The position numbers were made by a program, and so were the translations under genes. Below are positions 16,276 to 25,677 of a stretch of DNA of 64,000 bases, piece after piece. The notes under the pieces are model-generated. The model was not told the origin of the DNA, made no database searches, and saw only the letters and a program-made list of their open reading frames with translations. Position 1 is the stretch's first letter, and each line of letters begins with the position of its first letter. The stretch comes from Brevibacillus agri (GTDB taxonomy: Bacteria; Bacillota; Bacilli; Brevibacillales; Brevibacillaceae), in the NCBI RefSeq assembly GCF_004117055.1, contig NZ_CP026363.1, positions 193,501 to 257,500 of the forward strand. The letters are read 5' to 3'.

Positions 16276-17496
16276 CTAGGAAGCTGGCTTCGCGCTCGCC
16301 GTTGCCTCGGCCAATGCCTTGCGCCGCTCGTAGGCAAACAAAATCATCGCCACGCCTAACACTGCGCACAGCATGTACATGAACGAATAAGAAGACAAAT
16401 CCGCCACCGGCCCCATGACGATCCCCCCGAGCGAAACGCCCAAATCAGCCGTCGCAATAAACAAGCCGATCAAAACATTGCGGCTCGCCTGGGGCAGCAC
16501 AAAGGTCAAATACGTCGTCAGCGTCGGATAGAGCAGCGCCTGCGCAATCCCCATCAGCACAGCCCCGACATAAAAAAACAGAAAGCCTCCGGCGGCCGAA
16601 AAGGTCGAAAGGCTGACACTTTGCGCCGCCACGGCCAGTATCAACATGACGCCCATGACAAAAGAGGCGCGCCACTTCCCGTCGGAAGGAATTTTTTTCC
16701 GCAAGACAAACCGCGCCAGGACAACCGTCCCCGCCTGCAGCATGAGGAAAATGCCCGCATGACCGCCTGTAATTTGCAGGGCGTACAACGGGATAAAAGC
16801 AGTAACCGCTCCGAACACAAGAGAAGCGGTCAGCATCAGCACGCTGCATGTAAACAGGTGCGGGTTTTTCACAAACTGGCTGAAGGACGAAAAGCCGACC
16901 GCCTTCTGCTCGACTTTCGCTTCAGCCTTGGCCTGCGCATCCTCTTTGTCGATTTTGGCGGTAAACCCGACTACGCCTGTCAAAACGGCGATCGCCACCA
17001 TCGCAAAAGTGAAGCTGTTCATCTCACCTGGCTGCCAGATGCCGAGAGCGAGCAGCGGCCCGACAATCCCCGGCAAGTACGCGCACAGCGAGTACATGGA
17101 GATCCCTTGGGACCGCTCCTTTTCCGGCAGGGCATCAATAATCCCGAGCTGCAAAGCCATGGAGAAAAAGGCGGTGCACACCCCTTGCAGCATGCGGGCG
17201 ACAAAATACCCTTCCAGTCCGGTAAACGTGTACAAGATCAAGGCTACCCCGTTGAGGACGAGAATCGTACGCAACACCTTGATCGGCCCGCGCTTTTGAA
17301 TGATGTGGCCAGCCCACGGGCGAAGCAGCATCGTCGTAAACAAATACGCGCCCATAATAATCCCGATGGTTGTATTGGAAGCTCCCAGCGAAGAGCCTTG
17401 CAACGGAATGATGACGTTCAGGATCGAGTTGGCGCTAAAATAGAAAAGAGTCAAAAGGTACAACCGCAAAAATGGCCAGGCCAACGCTCCTCTCAC
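16276..17496 (-). CDS. cntE: MFS exporter of opine metallophore (CntE-like)
   Basis: 406 residues with about 12 hydrophobic helices of the major facilitator type, including the loop 2-3 region YLFTTMLLRPWAGHIIQKRG. By itself the family would be read only as an MFS drug-type exporter. Its place as last gene of a nine-gene cnt cluster, the same place as in S. aureus, supports export of the metallophore. The start is a GTG with GGGAGGG 9 bases upstream. 49 bp separate it from cntF. A shared terminator follows. Confidence 0.82.
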   Translation of the reverse strand: MRGALAWPFLRLYLLTLFYFSANSILNVIIPLQGSSLGASNTTIGIIMGAYLFTTMLLRPWAGHIIQKRGPIKVLRTILVLNGVALILYTFTGLEGYFVARMLQGVCTAFFSMALQLGIIDALPEKERSQGISMYSLCAYLPGIVGPLLALGIWQPGEMNSFTFAMVAIAVLTGVVGFTAKIDKEDAQAKAEAKVEQKAVGFSSFSQFVKNPHLFTCSVLMLTASLVFGAVTAFIPLYALQITGGHAGIFLMLQAGTVVLARFVLRKKIPSDGKWRASFVMGVMLILAVAAQSVSLSTFSAAGGFLFFYVGAVLMGIAQALLYPTLTTYLTFVLPQASRNVLIGLFIATADLGVSLGGIVMGPVADLSSYSFMYMLCAVLGVAMILFAYERRKALAEATASAKPAS

Positions 17497-17545
17497 AACT
17501 TTGTTCCCTCCCTTTTACCGTACATGTATGTCGGTTTTGCTTCCA

Positions 17546-18289
17546 TTAGAGCATGACTGTTTGCAGCAGCTTTTTGGCATAGGCGGACTGCACGTTGCCC
17601 AGTTGCTCGACCGAAACGGTTTCCTCCACCCGCCCGCTGCGGACGATCATCACTCTGTCGCACAAATAGGCGGCCGCCTGCAAATCGTGCGTGATGAAGA
17701 TGTAGCCCATGCGGTAAGTGTTGCGCAAGTCTTTCAGCAGTTCCAGCACCTGCATCTGAACCGATCCGTCCAGCGAGCTGATCGCTTCGTCCAGCACGAT
17801 GCACTTCGGCTCCGTCGCGATCGCTCTGGCGATGCACACCCGCTGGGCCTGCCCGCCCGACAGCTCGTGCGGATGCTTGCTGCGATAAGTGGAATCAAGC
17901 CCGACTTGCGCAAGCAAAAAATCGAGCTTGCTGTCGGCTTCCTTTTTCCCCATCCCCATCATCCTAAGCGGCTCCATCAATGCCGCCTCGACCGTGTAAA
18001 ACGGGTTGATCGAGGACGTGTAGTCTTGAAAAACGGCGCTGATCCTGCCGTTTCTCCCTCTGCGCTTGGTCACGCTTTCTCCCTCGAACAACACGCTGCC
18101 CCGGTCCGGCTGCTCGATTCCGAGCAGCAGCCGCCCCAAGGTAGATTTGCCGCTGCCGCTCTCGCCGATGATTCCTAGGCATTCCCCGTGCCCGCATTCG
18201 AAGCTGATGCCAGCCAGCACCTGCTCTTTCTCCTTGGAAAAAAAGCCGCCTTTTCTATACGCTTTTTCTACACCGTCAACCTTCAGCAA
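17546..18289 (-). CDS. cntF: Opine metallophore ABC importer ATPase CntF
   Basis: 247 residues. Walker A GIIGESGSGKSTLGRLLLG, Q-loop SAVFQDYTSSINPFYTVE, signature ELSGGQAQRVCIARA, Walker B CIVLDEAISSLDGS, switch FITHDLQ. This is the peptide/nickel ATPase type; CntD and CntF together power import. The TTG start is used because GGGAGG is upstream and the gene overlaps cntD by 14 bp, a sign of translational coupling. Confidence 0.88.
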   Translation of the reverse strand: MLKVDGVEKAYRKGGFFSKEKEQVLAGISFECGHGECLGIIGESGSGKSTLGRLLLGIEQPDRGSVLFEGESVTKRRGRNGRISAVFQDYTSSINPFYTVEAALMEPLRMMGMGKKEADSKLDFLLAQVGLDSTYRSKHPHELSGGQAQRVCIARAIATEPKCIVLDEAISSLDGSVQMQVLELLKDLRNTYRMGYIFITHDLQAAAYLCDRVMIVRSGRVEETVSVEQLGNVQSAYAKKLLQTVML

Positions 18290-19097
18290 CCGCGACGCCT
18301 CCCATCACCCTACTGAAATGCTGGCTAAGCGCAAGCTTGTTGGACACCAGATAGCGTGTGTACTCATGCTGGGCTTTGGCAAAAATTTGCTGGGTCGTCC
18401 CGCTCTCGACCACTTCTCCCGCCTTCATGACCAGCACTTCATCCGCGATCTTTTTGACCGCGCCCAGATCGTGGGAGACAAACAGCAGCGAGCAGCCCAT
18501 TGTTTGCCGCAATGCGATAAACTGCTCGACGACCTCATACGCAGAAACGGCGTCCAAGGCAGTCGTCGGCTCATCTGCTATAATCAGATCCGGTGCGAGG
18601 ACAATCGCCAGCGCAATCATGATCCGCTGCAGCATGCCGCCAGACAGTTGATGCGGGTACTTGTTCATGATCTCAAGCGGATGTTTCAGCATGACGCTTT
18701 CCATCGCCGTTTTCATCCGCGCCGTGATCTCATCCCGGCTCCAGCCATAATGCGCGGCGAGCGTCTCCCGCAGATGGACCCCGACCACGCAAGAAGAGTC
18801 AAAGGCACGCATGCCATTTTGCACGATCAGGCAAATCTGTTTGCCGCGCTTTTGGCGCATGTCTTTTTCCGAGAGCGCAAGCAAATCCTCTCCCTGGAAC
18901 CGTATCTCTCCCGACTGGCGCAGCCCGCTGCCGTTCAATCTCATGATCGCTCCGCACGTCAGCGACTTCCCGCTGCCACTCTCGCCGACAATCGCCAGGC
19001 AGCTCCCGGCCTTGAGCTGAAAACTGCTGCCCGCAACCAATTGCTTATTGGTGCGGTTATCCCAAATTTGCAAATTCGCTACTTCCAGTACGTTCAT
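18276..19097 (-). CDS. cntD: Opine metallophore ABC importer ATPase CntD
   Basis: 273 residues. Walker A AIVGESGSGKSLTCGAIMRL, Q-loop CLIVQNGMRAFDSS (Asn-Gly where many have Asp-Pro), signature QLSGGMLQRIMIALA, Walker B LIIADEPTTALDAVS, switch FVSHDLGAVKK. Oligopeptide/nickel ATPase subfamily. 6 bp from cntC. Paired with CntF, which is less like it than two copies of one gene would be. Confidence 0.88.
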   Translation of the reverse strand: MNVLEVANLQIWDNRTNKQLVAGSSFQLKAGSCLAIVGESGSGKSLTCGAIMRLNGSGLRQSGEIRFQGEDLLALSEKDMRQKRGKQICLIVQNGMRAFDSSCVVGVHLRETLAAHYGWSRDEITARMKTAMESVMLKHPLEIMNKYPHQLSGGMLQRIMIALAIVLAPDLIIADEPTTALDAVSAYEVVEQFIALRQTMGCSLLFVSHDLGAVKKIADEVLVMKAGEVVESGTTQQIFAKAQHEYTRYLVSNKLALSQHFSRVMGGVAVAEG

Positions 19098-19103
19098 GCC
19101 CGG

Positions 19104-20006
19104 TCACACGCCTCCTTTTCCTTGCAGCCCGACAGCCGAAGCAAAGACACTCGCTTGCGGCTGCTCTTTTGTCCGAACGAGCTTGGGGTCGAGCGCGACC
19201 TGGAGCGCGTCCGACAAAAAGTTGACGGCCGACACCGTGATGACGATGGCAAGCCCCGGCGCGAGCATTAATTCCGGGTGGGAAAACATGACTTCCCGCG
19301 CTTCGTTCAGCATCATGCCCCACTCCGCATGCGGAGCCTGAACCCCTAAGCCGAGAAAGGAAAAGCCTGAGATTTGCAAAATCATCGAGCCGAACGAGCT
19401 GCTGGCAATCACGGCCATCTCAGGCGTCGCCACCGGGACGATGTGCCTGGCCATAATCGAGACGTGGCTCATCCCGATCGCTTTGGAAAACTTGACGTAC
19501 TCCGCTTCGGCATACTGTCTGACCGATGAGCGGATCACGCGGGCAAACCAGGGCCATTTGGACAGCACGAACGCGAGCAAAATATTTTCCAGCCCTACCC
19601 CCATGATCCCGATGATCGCCAATGTCATGACGTACCCCGGAAAAGACAGCATGACATCACACAACCGCATCAAAACCGCATCCACTCGCCCGCGGAAGTA
19701 GCCAGCTACAAACCCGACGACTCCCCCGATTCCTGCCGACAGGACAAGCGCCGCGAACACCCACAGCACGCTGGGGCGAATGCCGTACAGAAGTCTGGAC
19801 AACACGCAGCGCCCGAGCTGATCGTTGCCCAGCGGATATTGCCACGATGCCGAAGCAAAGCGCAGGTCCATATGCACAGCCTTTGGATCATGGGGGGCGA
19901 GGACGGGAGCAAAAATGCCGGCCAAGGCGATCAGCGCAAGCACAGCGAGCGAAACTACAGCGACTTTGTCATGAAGCACATTTTTCAGCAGTCTCATCTT
20001 ATCCAT
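19104..20006 (-). CDS. cntC: Opine metallophore ABC importer permease CntC
   Basis: 300 residues, DppC/NikC-type permease: N-terminal helix VAVVSLAVLALIALAGIF, the PLGNDQLGRCVLSRLLYG motif before the core, and the EAA-like loop EYVKFSKAIGMSHVSIMARH that docks the ATPases. The C-terminus extends past the last helix with LVRTKEQPQASVFASAV. Overlaps cntB by 8 bp. Confidence 0.88.
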   Translation of the reverse strand: MDKMRLLKNVLHDKVAVVSLAVLALIALAGIFAPVLAPHDPKAVHMDLRFASASWQYPLGNDQLGRCVLSRLLYGIRPSVLWVFAALVLSAGIGGVVGFVAGYFRGRVDAVLMRLCDVMLSFPGYVMTLAIIGIMGVGLENILLAFVLSKWPWFARVIRSSVRQYAEAEYVKFSKAIGMSHVSIMARHIVPVATPEMAVIASSSFGSMILQISGFSFLGLGVQAPHAEWGMMLNEAREVMFSHPELMLAPGLAIVITVSAVNFLSDALQVALDPKLVRTKEQPQASVFASAVGLQGKGGV

Positions 20007-20943
20007 CTTCCCTCAGCTTCGGGTTCAGTACCGCCTGAATCACGTCCGAAACGGCATTGAACAAAATAAAAGCGACAGCCAAAACGAGCACATACGCCTG
20101 AATGACCGGAAAATCCCGGCTGACGATCGCCTTCACGCTCAGCGTTCCCAGCCCTGGCCAGGCAAAGATGTTTTCCACCACGACGGTCCCCCCCAAAATA
20201 ATCGGAATCGCCATGCAAAACACAGAGGTCGTCACCTGCAGCGAATTGCGGACAACGTGTAGCAGGATCGTTTTTTCCGGCAAACCGCAGGCCCGGCTAT
20301 AGCGGACGTAGTCTTCGTTCATGTTGCCGAGCACTGCGCTTCTGACCATGCGGAAATAAATGCCCGCATAGCCAATCATGATGACTGCAACAGGCAAAAT
20401 GTAGCTTTTGTACGAATCCATGCCGCTCGTCGGCAGCAAATCGAGCTTGACGGCAAAATACCAGACCAACAGAGCCGCCAGCCAGTAGGATGGCATTGCG
20501 GCCAAAAAGAACGAAACGCCCCTGACGGATTGATCGATCAGCTTGCCTGCCTGCAGGGCGCACAGCACGCCCAACGCGACAGACAGCACGAGAATCGCGA
20601 CGACCGAAACCAATGTCAGCTTGACCGTGTTGACAAAAGCCGGGCCAAGCAACGACCATACCGATTTTCCGGTGACAAACGAATTGCCGAAGTCAAGCTG
20701 CAGGCAGTCGACGAGCCAGTCGAGGTAGCGGACGACAAACGGTTGATCCATCCCAAGCTCCGCCCTCGTCTGCGCGATCAGCTCCTCGGTGATCGTCGGC
20801 ACGCCCTGCGCTTGCAGGACCACCTCCGCAGGGTCGAGCGGAGAGAACTGGATCAGGCTAAAGGTGCAAAACGAAACCATCAGCAGCAAAGGAATCGAGA
20901 TCAGCAACCTTTTCAACACATAGCTGCCCATCGCCATCCTCAC
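19999..20943 (-). CDS. cntB: Opine metallophore ABC importer permease CntB
   Basis: 314 residues, DppB/NikB-type permease: first helix LISIPLLLMVSFCTFSLIQF, the LGMDQPFVVRYLDWLVDCL segment, ATPase-docking loop YVRYSRACGLPEKTILLHVV and PIILGGTVVVENIFAWPGLG. The GTG start overlaps the cntA stop (GTGA), so the two are coupled; an in-frame ATG stands two codons on. Confidence 0.88.
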   Translation of the reverse strand: MRMAMGSYVLKRLLISIPLLLMVSFCTFSLIQFSPLDPAEVVLQAQGVPTITEELIAQTRAELGMDQPFVVRYLDWLVDCLQLDFGNSFVTGKSVWSLLGPAFVNTVKLTLVSVVAILVLSVALGVLCALQAGKLIDQSVRGVSFFLAAMPSYWLAALLVWYFAVKLDLLPTSGMDSYKSYILPVAVIMIGYAGIYFRMVRSAVLGNMNEDYVRYSRACGLPEKTILLHVVRNSLQVTTSVFCMAIPIILGGTVVVENIFAWPGLGTLSVKAIVSRDFPVIQAYVLVLAVAFILFNAVSDVIQAVLNPKLREDG

Positions 20944-22562
20944 TTCCCTGCAAAATTCATCCGTTCAAACGGCAGCTCGTACTGCGTCTGCTTGAAGGAA
21001 ATGCCTTGCAGGTCTTTGGGAGCCACAATCGTCACGCTGCCATTGGTCAGCGGTACAAAGACTGCTTCCTCGTGAACAATCGTCAAAATGTCCGCGTACA
21101 GCGACTTGCGCGCCTGCTCGTCTGTCGATACCATCACGTCTTCGATTTTTTTGTACAGCTCATCGGCCCGCGCAATTCCGCTGGTCGTATGGTAATAGGA
21201 CGACTTGGAGGTGAAGGCCGCAATCGTGCTCTGCGGATCGTAGGCAAGTCCCCACGTCTGGTTGAACAGCAAGTCGTAGTCTCCACTCGCCCTTCTGTTG
21301 GCAATCGAGGAGGACTCCTCGCCGACCAACTCAAGCTGAAGCCCGATCTTGGCGAGTTGATCCTGCATCCATTCCGCCTGCGTTTTTTGGGCGGAGGAAT
21401 TGACGTCGTAATAGAGCTTCATGGAAAGCGGCGCGCCGTTTTTCTTCCGGACGGCGTTCTCCTGCTCCTGTACCCAGCCGGCCTGTTCCAGAAGCTGCTT
21501 CGCTTTTTCCGGATCGTACTCGCGCTTTGTCAGTTCGACATTCGCGTAGTTGACGTTGGAAGAAAACAAGGTGTGGGCAGGAGGCTCTGTGCCGCCCAAA
21601 ATTTGCTTGCTGATCGTCTCCCGGTCGACCGCGTGCCAAATTGCTTCACGGACGGCCCGGTCTTGCACAGGACTTCCTGCCTTGCTGCTGTTGACGGCCA
21701 AAAAGCTCGTATTCATCGGCTGACTGCGAACAATCTGGTACTTGCCGGATTGTTCAAGCTGGTTCATCGCTTCTACATCCAGACTGTTGGCCCCCCGGTC
21801 ATCGGTAAACACGAAATTGACCTCGCCTTTTTGCAGCGCCAAATAGGTCGTCTCTCCCGCAGGCAGTACTTTCGCGGTGATTTTCTTGATCTTCGGTGCC
21901 CCGCCCCAGTATTGTTCATTCGCTTCAAAGACGGCAAACTGCTCCTCTTTATGCTCTGTCAGCTTGTACGGCCCTGTGCCGTTGTAGCCGATGATGCCAT
22001 TTTTCGTTTCGCCGTCAATGAAGCTTTTGGGCGAGACGAACACGTACGGCCTTGTCATCGACAGCTCCACCAGAGTCGGGTAGTACGGCTCGGACAACAC
22101 CAGCTCCACCGTATGCTCGTCCAGCACGTTGCAGCTCTTGATCTTCGTCGAGAGCTTGATCCAGGAATGCTTGCTCGCATTGCTTTGCACCGCTTCGATG
22201 TTTTTCTTCACGGCCTCTGCATTGAATGGCTCCCCGTCATGGAACTTCACATTTTTTCGGAGATGGAACGTGTAGACCTTGCCGTCTTTGGAAATCTCCC
22301 ATGATTCCGCCAAAAGCGGCTTGATGCCCTCTTCGGTATTTTCCACCAGCGATTCATAGACCATGCCTTGCGCATACATCGCCCCTGTGTACAAATGCGG
22401 GTTCATGTCTTTAATATCTTTGGAAGTAGCCATTACCAGCTCTGCCGGCTTTTGATTTTGATCCGGCTCAGTGGTCTGCGCCGCGTTCTCGCTGCCGCAT
22501 CCAGCCAACAAAACAAGCGAGAGAACTGCGCCCCACAGCCAAGAAGCTTTTGCTCGATTCAT
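20940..22562 (-). CDS. cntA: Opine metallophore-binding lipoprotein CntA
   Basis: 540 residues, solute-binding protein of the peptide/nickel family (SBP_bac_5). Lipoprotein signal with lipobox LLAGC (Cys near 22), then an acidic linker. Family motifs: YESLVENTEEGIKPLLAESW, FHLRKNVKFHDGEPFNAEAV, GTGPYKLTEHK and AIWHAVDRETIS. In S. aureus CntA binds staphylopine-metal complexes; the same ligand class here follows from the neighbours. 21 bp from cntM. Confidence 0.9.
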   Translation of the reverse strand: MNRAKASWLWGAVLSLVLLAGCGSENAAQTTEPDQNQKPAELVMATSKDIKDMNPHLYTGAMYAQGMVYESLVENTEEGIKPLLAESWEISKDGKVYTFHLRKNVKFHDGEPFNAEAVKKNIEAVQSNASKHSWIKLSTKIKSCNVLDEHTVELVLSEPYYPTLVELSMTRPYVFVSPKSFIDGETKNGIIGYNGTGPYKLTEHKEEQFAVFEANEQYWGGAPKIKKITAKVLPAGETTYLALQKGEVNFVFTDDRGANSLDVEAMNQLEQSGKYQIVRSQPMNTSFLAVNSSKAGSPVQDRAVREAIWHAVDRETISKQILGGTEPPAHTLFSSNVNYANVELTKREYDPEKAKQLLEQAGWVQEQENAVRKKNGAPLSMKLYYDVNSSAQKTQAEWMQDQLAKIGLQLELVGEESSSIANRRASGDYDLLFNQTWGLAYDPQSTIAAFTSKSSYYHTTSGIARADELYKKIEDVMVSTDEQARKSLYADILTIVHEEAVFVPLTNGSVTIVAPKDLQGISFKQTQYELPFERMNFAGK

Positions 22563-22583
22563 GTTTCTGTCCCCCTGTATTTC

Positions 22584-23912
22584 CTACTGATTGTGTCGAT
22601 TTACCGCATAGTCGCGTGCTTTGCCCAGCTCGCGGCAAATCATCTGCACGTCGTTTTCAAAGCTTTGCACGCGAAACGCGTCCGATAGCGCTGCCCCGGC
22701 CAGCCGCGAAGCCGCTTCCTCCAGCTTGCGCTCATACGTGGCGATGAACTTGTCCATTTTCGGGCAATCCGCACCGAGATGCGCCGCAATTCCGCGGATG
22801 ATTTTGACTCTGTAGTAATCCTCCTTGGGCATGCGCGGAATATCCCACTCGCCTGCCTTGTTGACGAACATGGTGCGAATCGGGACCGCGGAAAAGTCGA
22901 AGTATTTGCCGTCCTCGTCCGGCTCGGAAAAAGGATCGACCAGCAAGGAAGTGTAGCGGATGTAAAGCAGGTACGACTGACGGATCGGCTCGAAATACGG
23001 GAAGTGCTCAATCTCGTGCCGCGACAGGCTTTCCGGACGCACCGGATAGTTGTCGTCTGTCATGAACTGCAGCAGGTTGACTGCTTTCAGCCCCAGCTTT
23101 TCCACCACGCCCGTGATCTCCTTCCACTGCCCGAGCATGTCGGAGATGACTTCTTGCGTGATCGGGCCTTCCGGGAACATTTTGTACACGTATTTTTTGA
23201 CCTTTTCCTCGCCAAAAACGACGCGCAGCGAAAACTCGTTCATAAACAACGGCGGGTGCACGTACAACGATATGTTTCGTGTCTCGGCCTCGATGGGCGT
23301 ATCCATGGCTACAAGCTCGATGCCTACTTGCTCGTATAGCTCGCCGATCGCTTGGACAGCGGCAGACGGCGTATGCGTGGAGCCGATGAATACTTTTTTC
23401 TTCACGCCTGTCGTGATGACCTGATGAGACGGGCTGCCCTCCAGCCAGCGCGTGTCTCCCAAATACGTCGAAAAACTGATGACTTCCGCCTCGGCTTGCA
23501 GCTCGGTAAAAAATTGACGGATCAAGCTGGCGGAGCCAAACGTCGGGGAAACGAGTACGACGCGGCTGGCCTTCCGCACGATTTGTGGCCCCAGTTGCTT
23601 CAGCACTTCTATGTACGCGTCTGCCGTGACCGCCAAAATCAGCGTATCCCACTCGCCCGCCACCGTTTCATATCCGCAAAAAACGTGGTCGAGAACGCAT
23701 TCGCCTGCCAGCCTGTGATGCTTTTCATTCTGGATATGTACAGACAGGCGCTGGTTGCTTTGCTTGACTGCCGAAAAGAAAGGCGCGGAGCGAACGGATT
23801 CCCGCCCGACAATGCCTACCTGACTGTCCCCTTGCTTTTTCAGCAAAACCGCCAGTTGAACGGCAGCCGGCCCCGTTCCCAGCAGCAACACCTTTTGAAA
23901 AACGCTCATCAT
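22584..23912 (-). CDS. cntM: Opine metallophore dehydrogenase CntM
   Basis: 442 residues, staphylopine/pseudopaline dehydrogenase family. Rossmann motif VLLLGTGPAAVQLAVLLKKQ, basic residues soon after the second strand (GRESVRSAP) that suggest NADPH, and the conserved stretches VVLVSPTFGSASLIRQFF, AETRNISLYVHPPLFMNEFS and DYYRVKIIRGIAAHLG. It reductively condenses the CntL product with an alpha-keto acid: pyruvate would give staphylopine-like and alpha-ketoglutarate pseudopaline-like products; the choice cannot be read here. ATG at 23912 or 23909. Gap to cntL 8 bp. Confidence 0.92.
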   Translation of the reverse strand: MMSVFQKVLLLGTGPAAVQLAVLLKKQGDSQVGIVGRESVRSAPFFSAVKQSNQRLSVHIQNEKHHRLAGECVLDHVFCGYETVAGEWDTLILAVTADAYIEVLKQLGPQIVRKASRVVLVSPTFGSASLIRQFFTELQAEAEVISFSTYLGDTRWLEGSPSHQVITTGVKKKVFIGSTHTPSAAVQAIGELYEQVGIELVAMDTPIEAETRNISLYVHPPLFMNEFSLRVVFGEEKVKKYVYKMFPEGPITQEVISDMLGQWKEITGVVEKLGLKAVNLLQFMTDDNYPVRPESLSRHEIEHFPYFEPIRQSYLLYIRYTSLLVDPFSEPDEDGKYFDFSAVPIRTMFVNKAGEWDIPRMPKEDYYRVKIIRGIAAHLGADCPKMDKFIATYERKLEEAASRLAGAALSDAFRVQSFENDVQMICRELGKARDYAVNRHNQ

Positions 23913-23920
23913 TCAGCCTC

Positions 23921-24727
23921 CTAGCTTGCTACTTCCGCTTTTTTGTACAAGGCGATGTCAAAAACATGCTCGGGACGCAAGACGGTTTCCACCAGCCTCC
24001 ACTTGCGGCTGTCGACCTCCTGCATCGGGTAGTTGAACAGCGACTTCAAGTGATCGCCATAGCGCATGACTACCACCACCTGGTCGTTCGTCAGCGAGTA
24101 GAGCTGATCCAGCAGCTCGTATTTGTTGGAAACCGTCGAGCTGAAAATAATGTGCGTCGCCTCCCGCGTGACGGGGAGATGCTCGACGAACTTCTGCTCA
24201 AGCTGAATCGGCAGCCCGCTGCCCAGCGCTTCCACCACCTTTTGCCCCAGCTCGATCGCTTCTCCGTCGCTGTCGATGCCCACCACCATCGCCCCTGTCC
24301 GCTTGGCAATCAATAGCGGCGTCATTGGATACGAGCCGGAGCCGACCAAAAGCACTTTGGAGTCTGCACTCACCTGAAAGCTCCCAAATTCCTGCTCGAT
24401 GCACGACTCGATATTTTTGAAGTAATCGGCTCCTTCCTCTTGCCCGCTCAACAGCTTCAGCGCCCGGTACTTTTCCATGATCGCCACGCAGCGAGAGGCT
24501 GCCTGCCGAACATTCTCCACCAGCTCCTGAAATTCAGCGGTTGGATGCTGCGCCATCCACGCCCACGCTTCCTTGTTGCCTTCTGCTGTCACAAAAGCCG
24601 AATATTCATCAATGACGGCGGCAAGCTCGTAGCTGTGCTGAGTCGTACCGTCGTAGCACTTCGCCAATCCGGAAAATTTGCCCAGAAAATCGTTGATACA
24701 CTCCTGAAACTGTTCTGGTTTTTTCAT
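23921..24727 (-). CDS. cntL: Histidine 2-aminobutanoyltransferase CntL
   Basis: 268 residues, nicotianamine synthase-like methyltransferase fold. SAM site: KVLLVGSGSYPMTPLLIAKR followed by VVGIDSDGEAIELGQKVVEA; N-terminal helical region with AFVTAEGNKEAWAWMAQHP. CntL enzymes move the aminobutyrate group of SAM onto histidine. The length matches S. aureus CntL. The ATG at 24727 has GGGAGTG upstream; the longer frame reaching 25177 overlaps cntK and is spurious. Confidence 0.92.
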   Translation of the reverse strand: MKKPEQFQECINDFLGKFSGLAKCYDGTTQHSYELAAVIDEYSAFVTAEGNKEAWAWMAQHPTAEFQELVENVRQAASRCVAIMEKYRALKLLSGQEEGADYFKNIESCIEQEFGSFQVSADSKVLLVGSGSYPMTPLLIAKRTGAMVVGIDSDGEAIELGQKVVEALGSGLPIQLEQKFVEHLPVTREATHIIFSSTVSNKYELLDQLYSLTNDQVVVVMRYGDHLKSLFNYPMQEVDSRKWRLVETVLRPEHVFDIALYKKAEVAS

Positions 24728-24762
24728 TCTCGCCACACTCCCAGCCAATCCGTTTGGTTTTC

Positions 24763-25596
24763 TCATATCTCCAGATAAGCTTTGCCCTGCGCAACGATGC
24801 CGACAGACCCGCCGATTTGCAGGCTTTTGATTTCTTCTCCCTGCCAGGAAGCAGCCACGTGAATGCTTCCCCCTGGCTGTCTGATCTCCGCCGCCGCATC
24901 CTTTTGCTGCTTCCAGGCCAAATAGGCGCCCACGGAAGCCGTCCCCGAGCCGCAGCCCCGCTCCCAAATCATGCTGTCCAACTGTGGAACGTAAATGAGC
25001 GGTGCCAGCTCGTGCGTTTCCGGTTTGTACAGCAAAATGCCGATCATGCTGGACGCTGACTCTGCTCCGAGCCGCTTTGCCAGCGAAGCCGCACTCCTGC
25101 GCAATTCCTCGTGCGCACGCTCCACTTCGATCACGACATGCAGGAAGTCCCGATATTGGACAAGCCCCAGACTCCACTCGCGGCCTTCATGCGCAATCGC
25201 CCGCTGCTCCAGCTTATGCGGCACAGGCATGGCTACCTGACAATAATATTCGTCCGCGATCCGGTTGACCCGGCAATGCACAAGCTGCTCCGCTCCCGAG
25301 GCCCCGAGCGAAATCTCCGTCCACTCATCCTGCCCAAGCCCGTTTTCCCGGGCGATCCAGGAGGCGAGCGCCATGCACGCGTTGCCGCAAAACTCACCTC
25401 CCGCCATTTGCAGATGGGCACTGGCTCCGCGCTGGTCCGGTTGTTCGATAAACCCTACCTGCTCCGCGTGCACGCTGTCGTAGGACATCATCCTGGAAGC
25501 AATGCGCTGGTACTCCTCCGCCGGATGCTTTGTCTTCACCAGAATCGTCATGTTTTGCGTGGGATTGAATTTGATAAAATCGACTTCTCTCCTCAT
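24763..25596 (-). CDS. cntK: Histidine racemase CntK
   Basis: 277 residues, DapF-like epimerase fold. The two catalytic Cys lie in MAGGEFCGNACMALASW and WERGCGSGTASVGAYLAWK. CntK makes D-histidine for CntL; loci that make pseudopaline or bacillopaline lack it, so its presence points to a staphylopine-type (D-His) product. The ATG at 25596 follows AGGGTGGGGG; an in-frame GTG stands three codons upstream. First gene of the operon, with the Zur box about 60 bp upstream. Confidence 0.9.
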   Translation of the reverse strand: MRREVDFIKFNPTQNMTILVKTKHPAEEYQRIASRMMSYDSVHAEQVGFIEQPDQRGASAHLQMAGGEFCGNACMALASWIARENGLGQDEWTEISLGASGAEQLVHCRVNRIADEYYCQVAMPVPHKLEQRAIAHEGREWSLGLVQYRDFLHVVIEVERAHEELRRSAASLAKRLGAESASSMIGILLYKPETHELAPLIYVPQLDSMIWERGCGSGTASVGAYLAWKQQKDAAAEIRQPGGSIHVAASWQGEEIKSLQIGGSVGIVAQGKAYLEI

Positions 25597-25651
25597 TTCC
25601 CCCACCCTTTGAACATATGATTTACGGGAGCATTTCCTGTTTTTTAATTGA

Positions 25652-25672
25652 AAAACGTAATCATTACGCTTT
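25652..25672. promoter_or_regulatory. Zur box of the cnt operon
   Basis: CGTAAT-C-ATTACG (25656-25668) is a perfect 6-1-6 palindrome flanked by A and T runs, matching the B. subtilis Zur consensus AAATCGTAATNATTACGATTT closely. It lies just downstream of the -10 of the cnt promoter, where zinc-bound Zur would block transcription. Confidence 0.88.
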
Positions 25673-25677
25673 ATTAG

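Noticed and set aside
23921..25177. 418-codon version of cntL
   Set aside because: The upstream part overlaps cntK; family length and ribosome site support the ATG at 24727.
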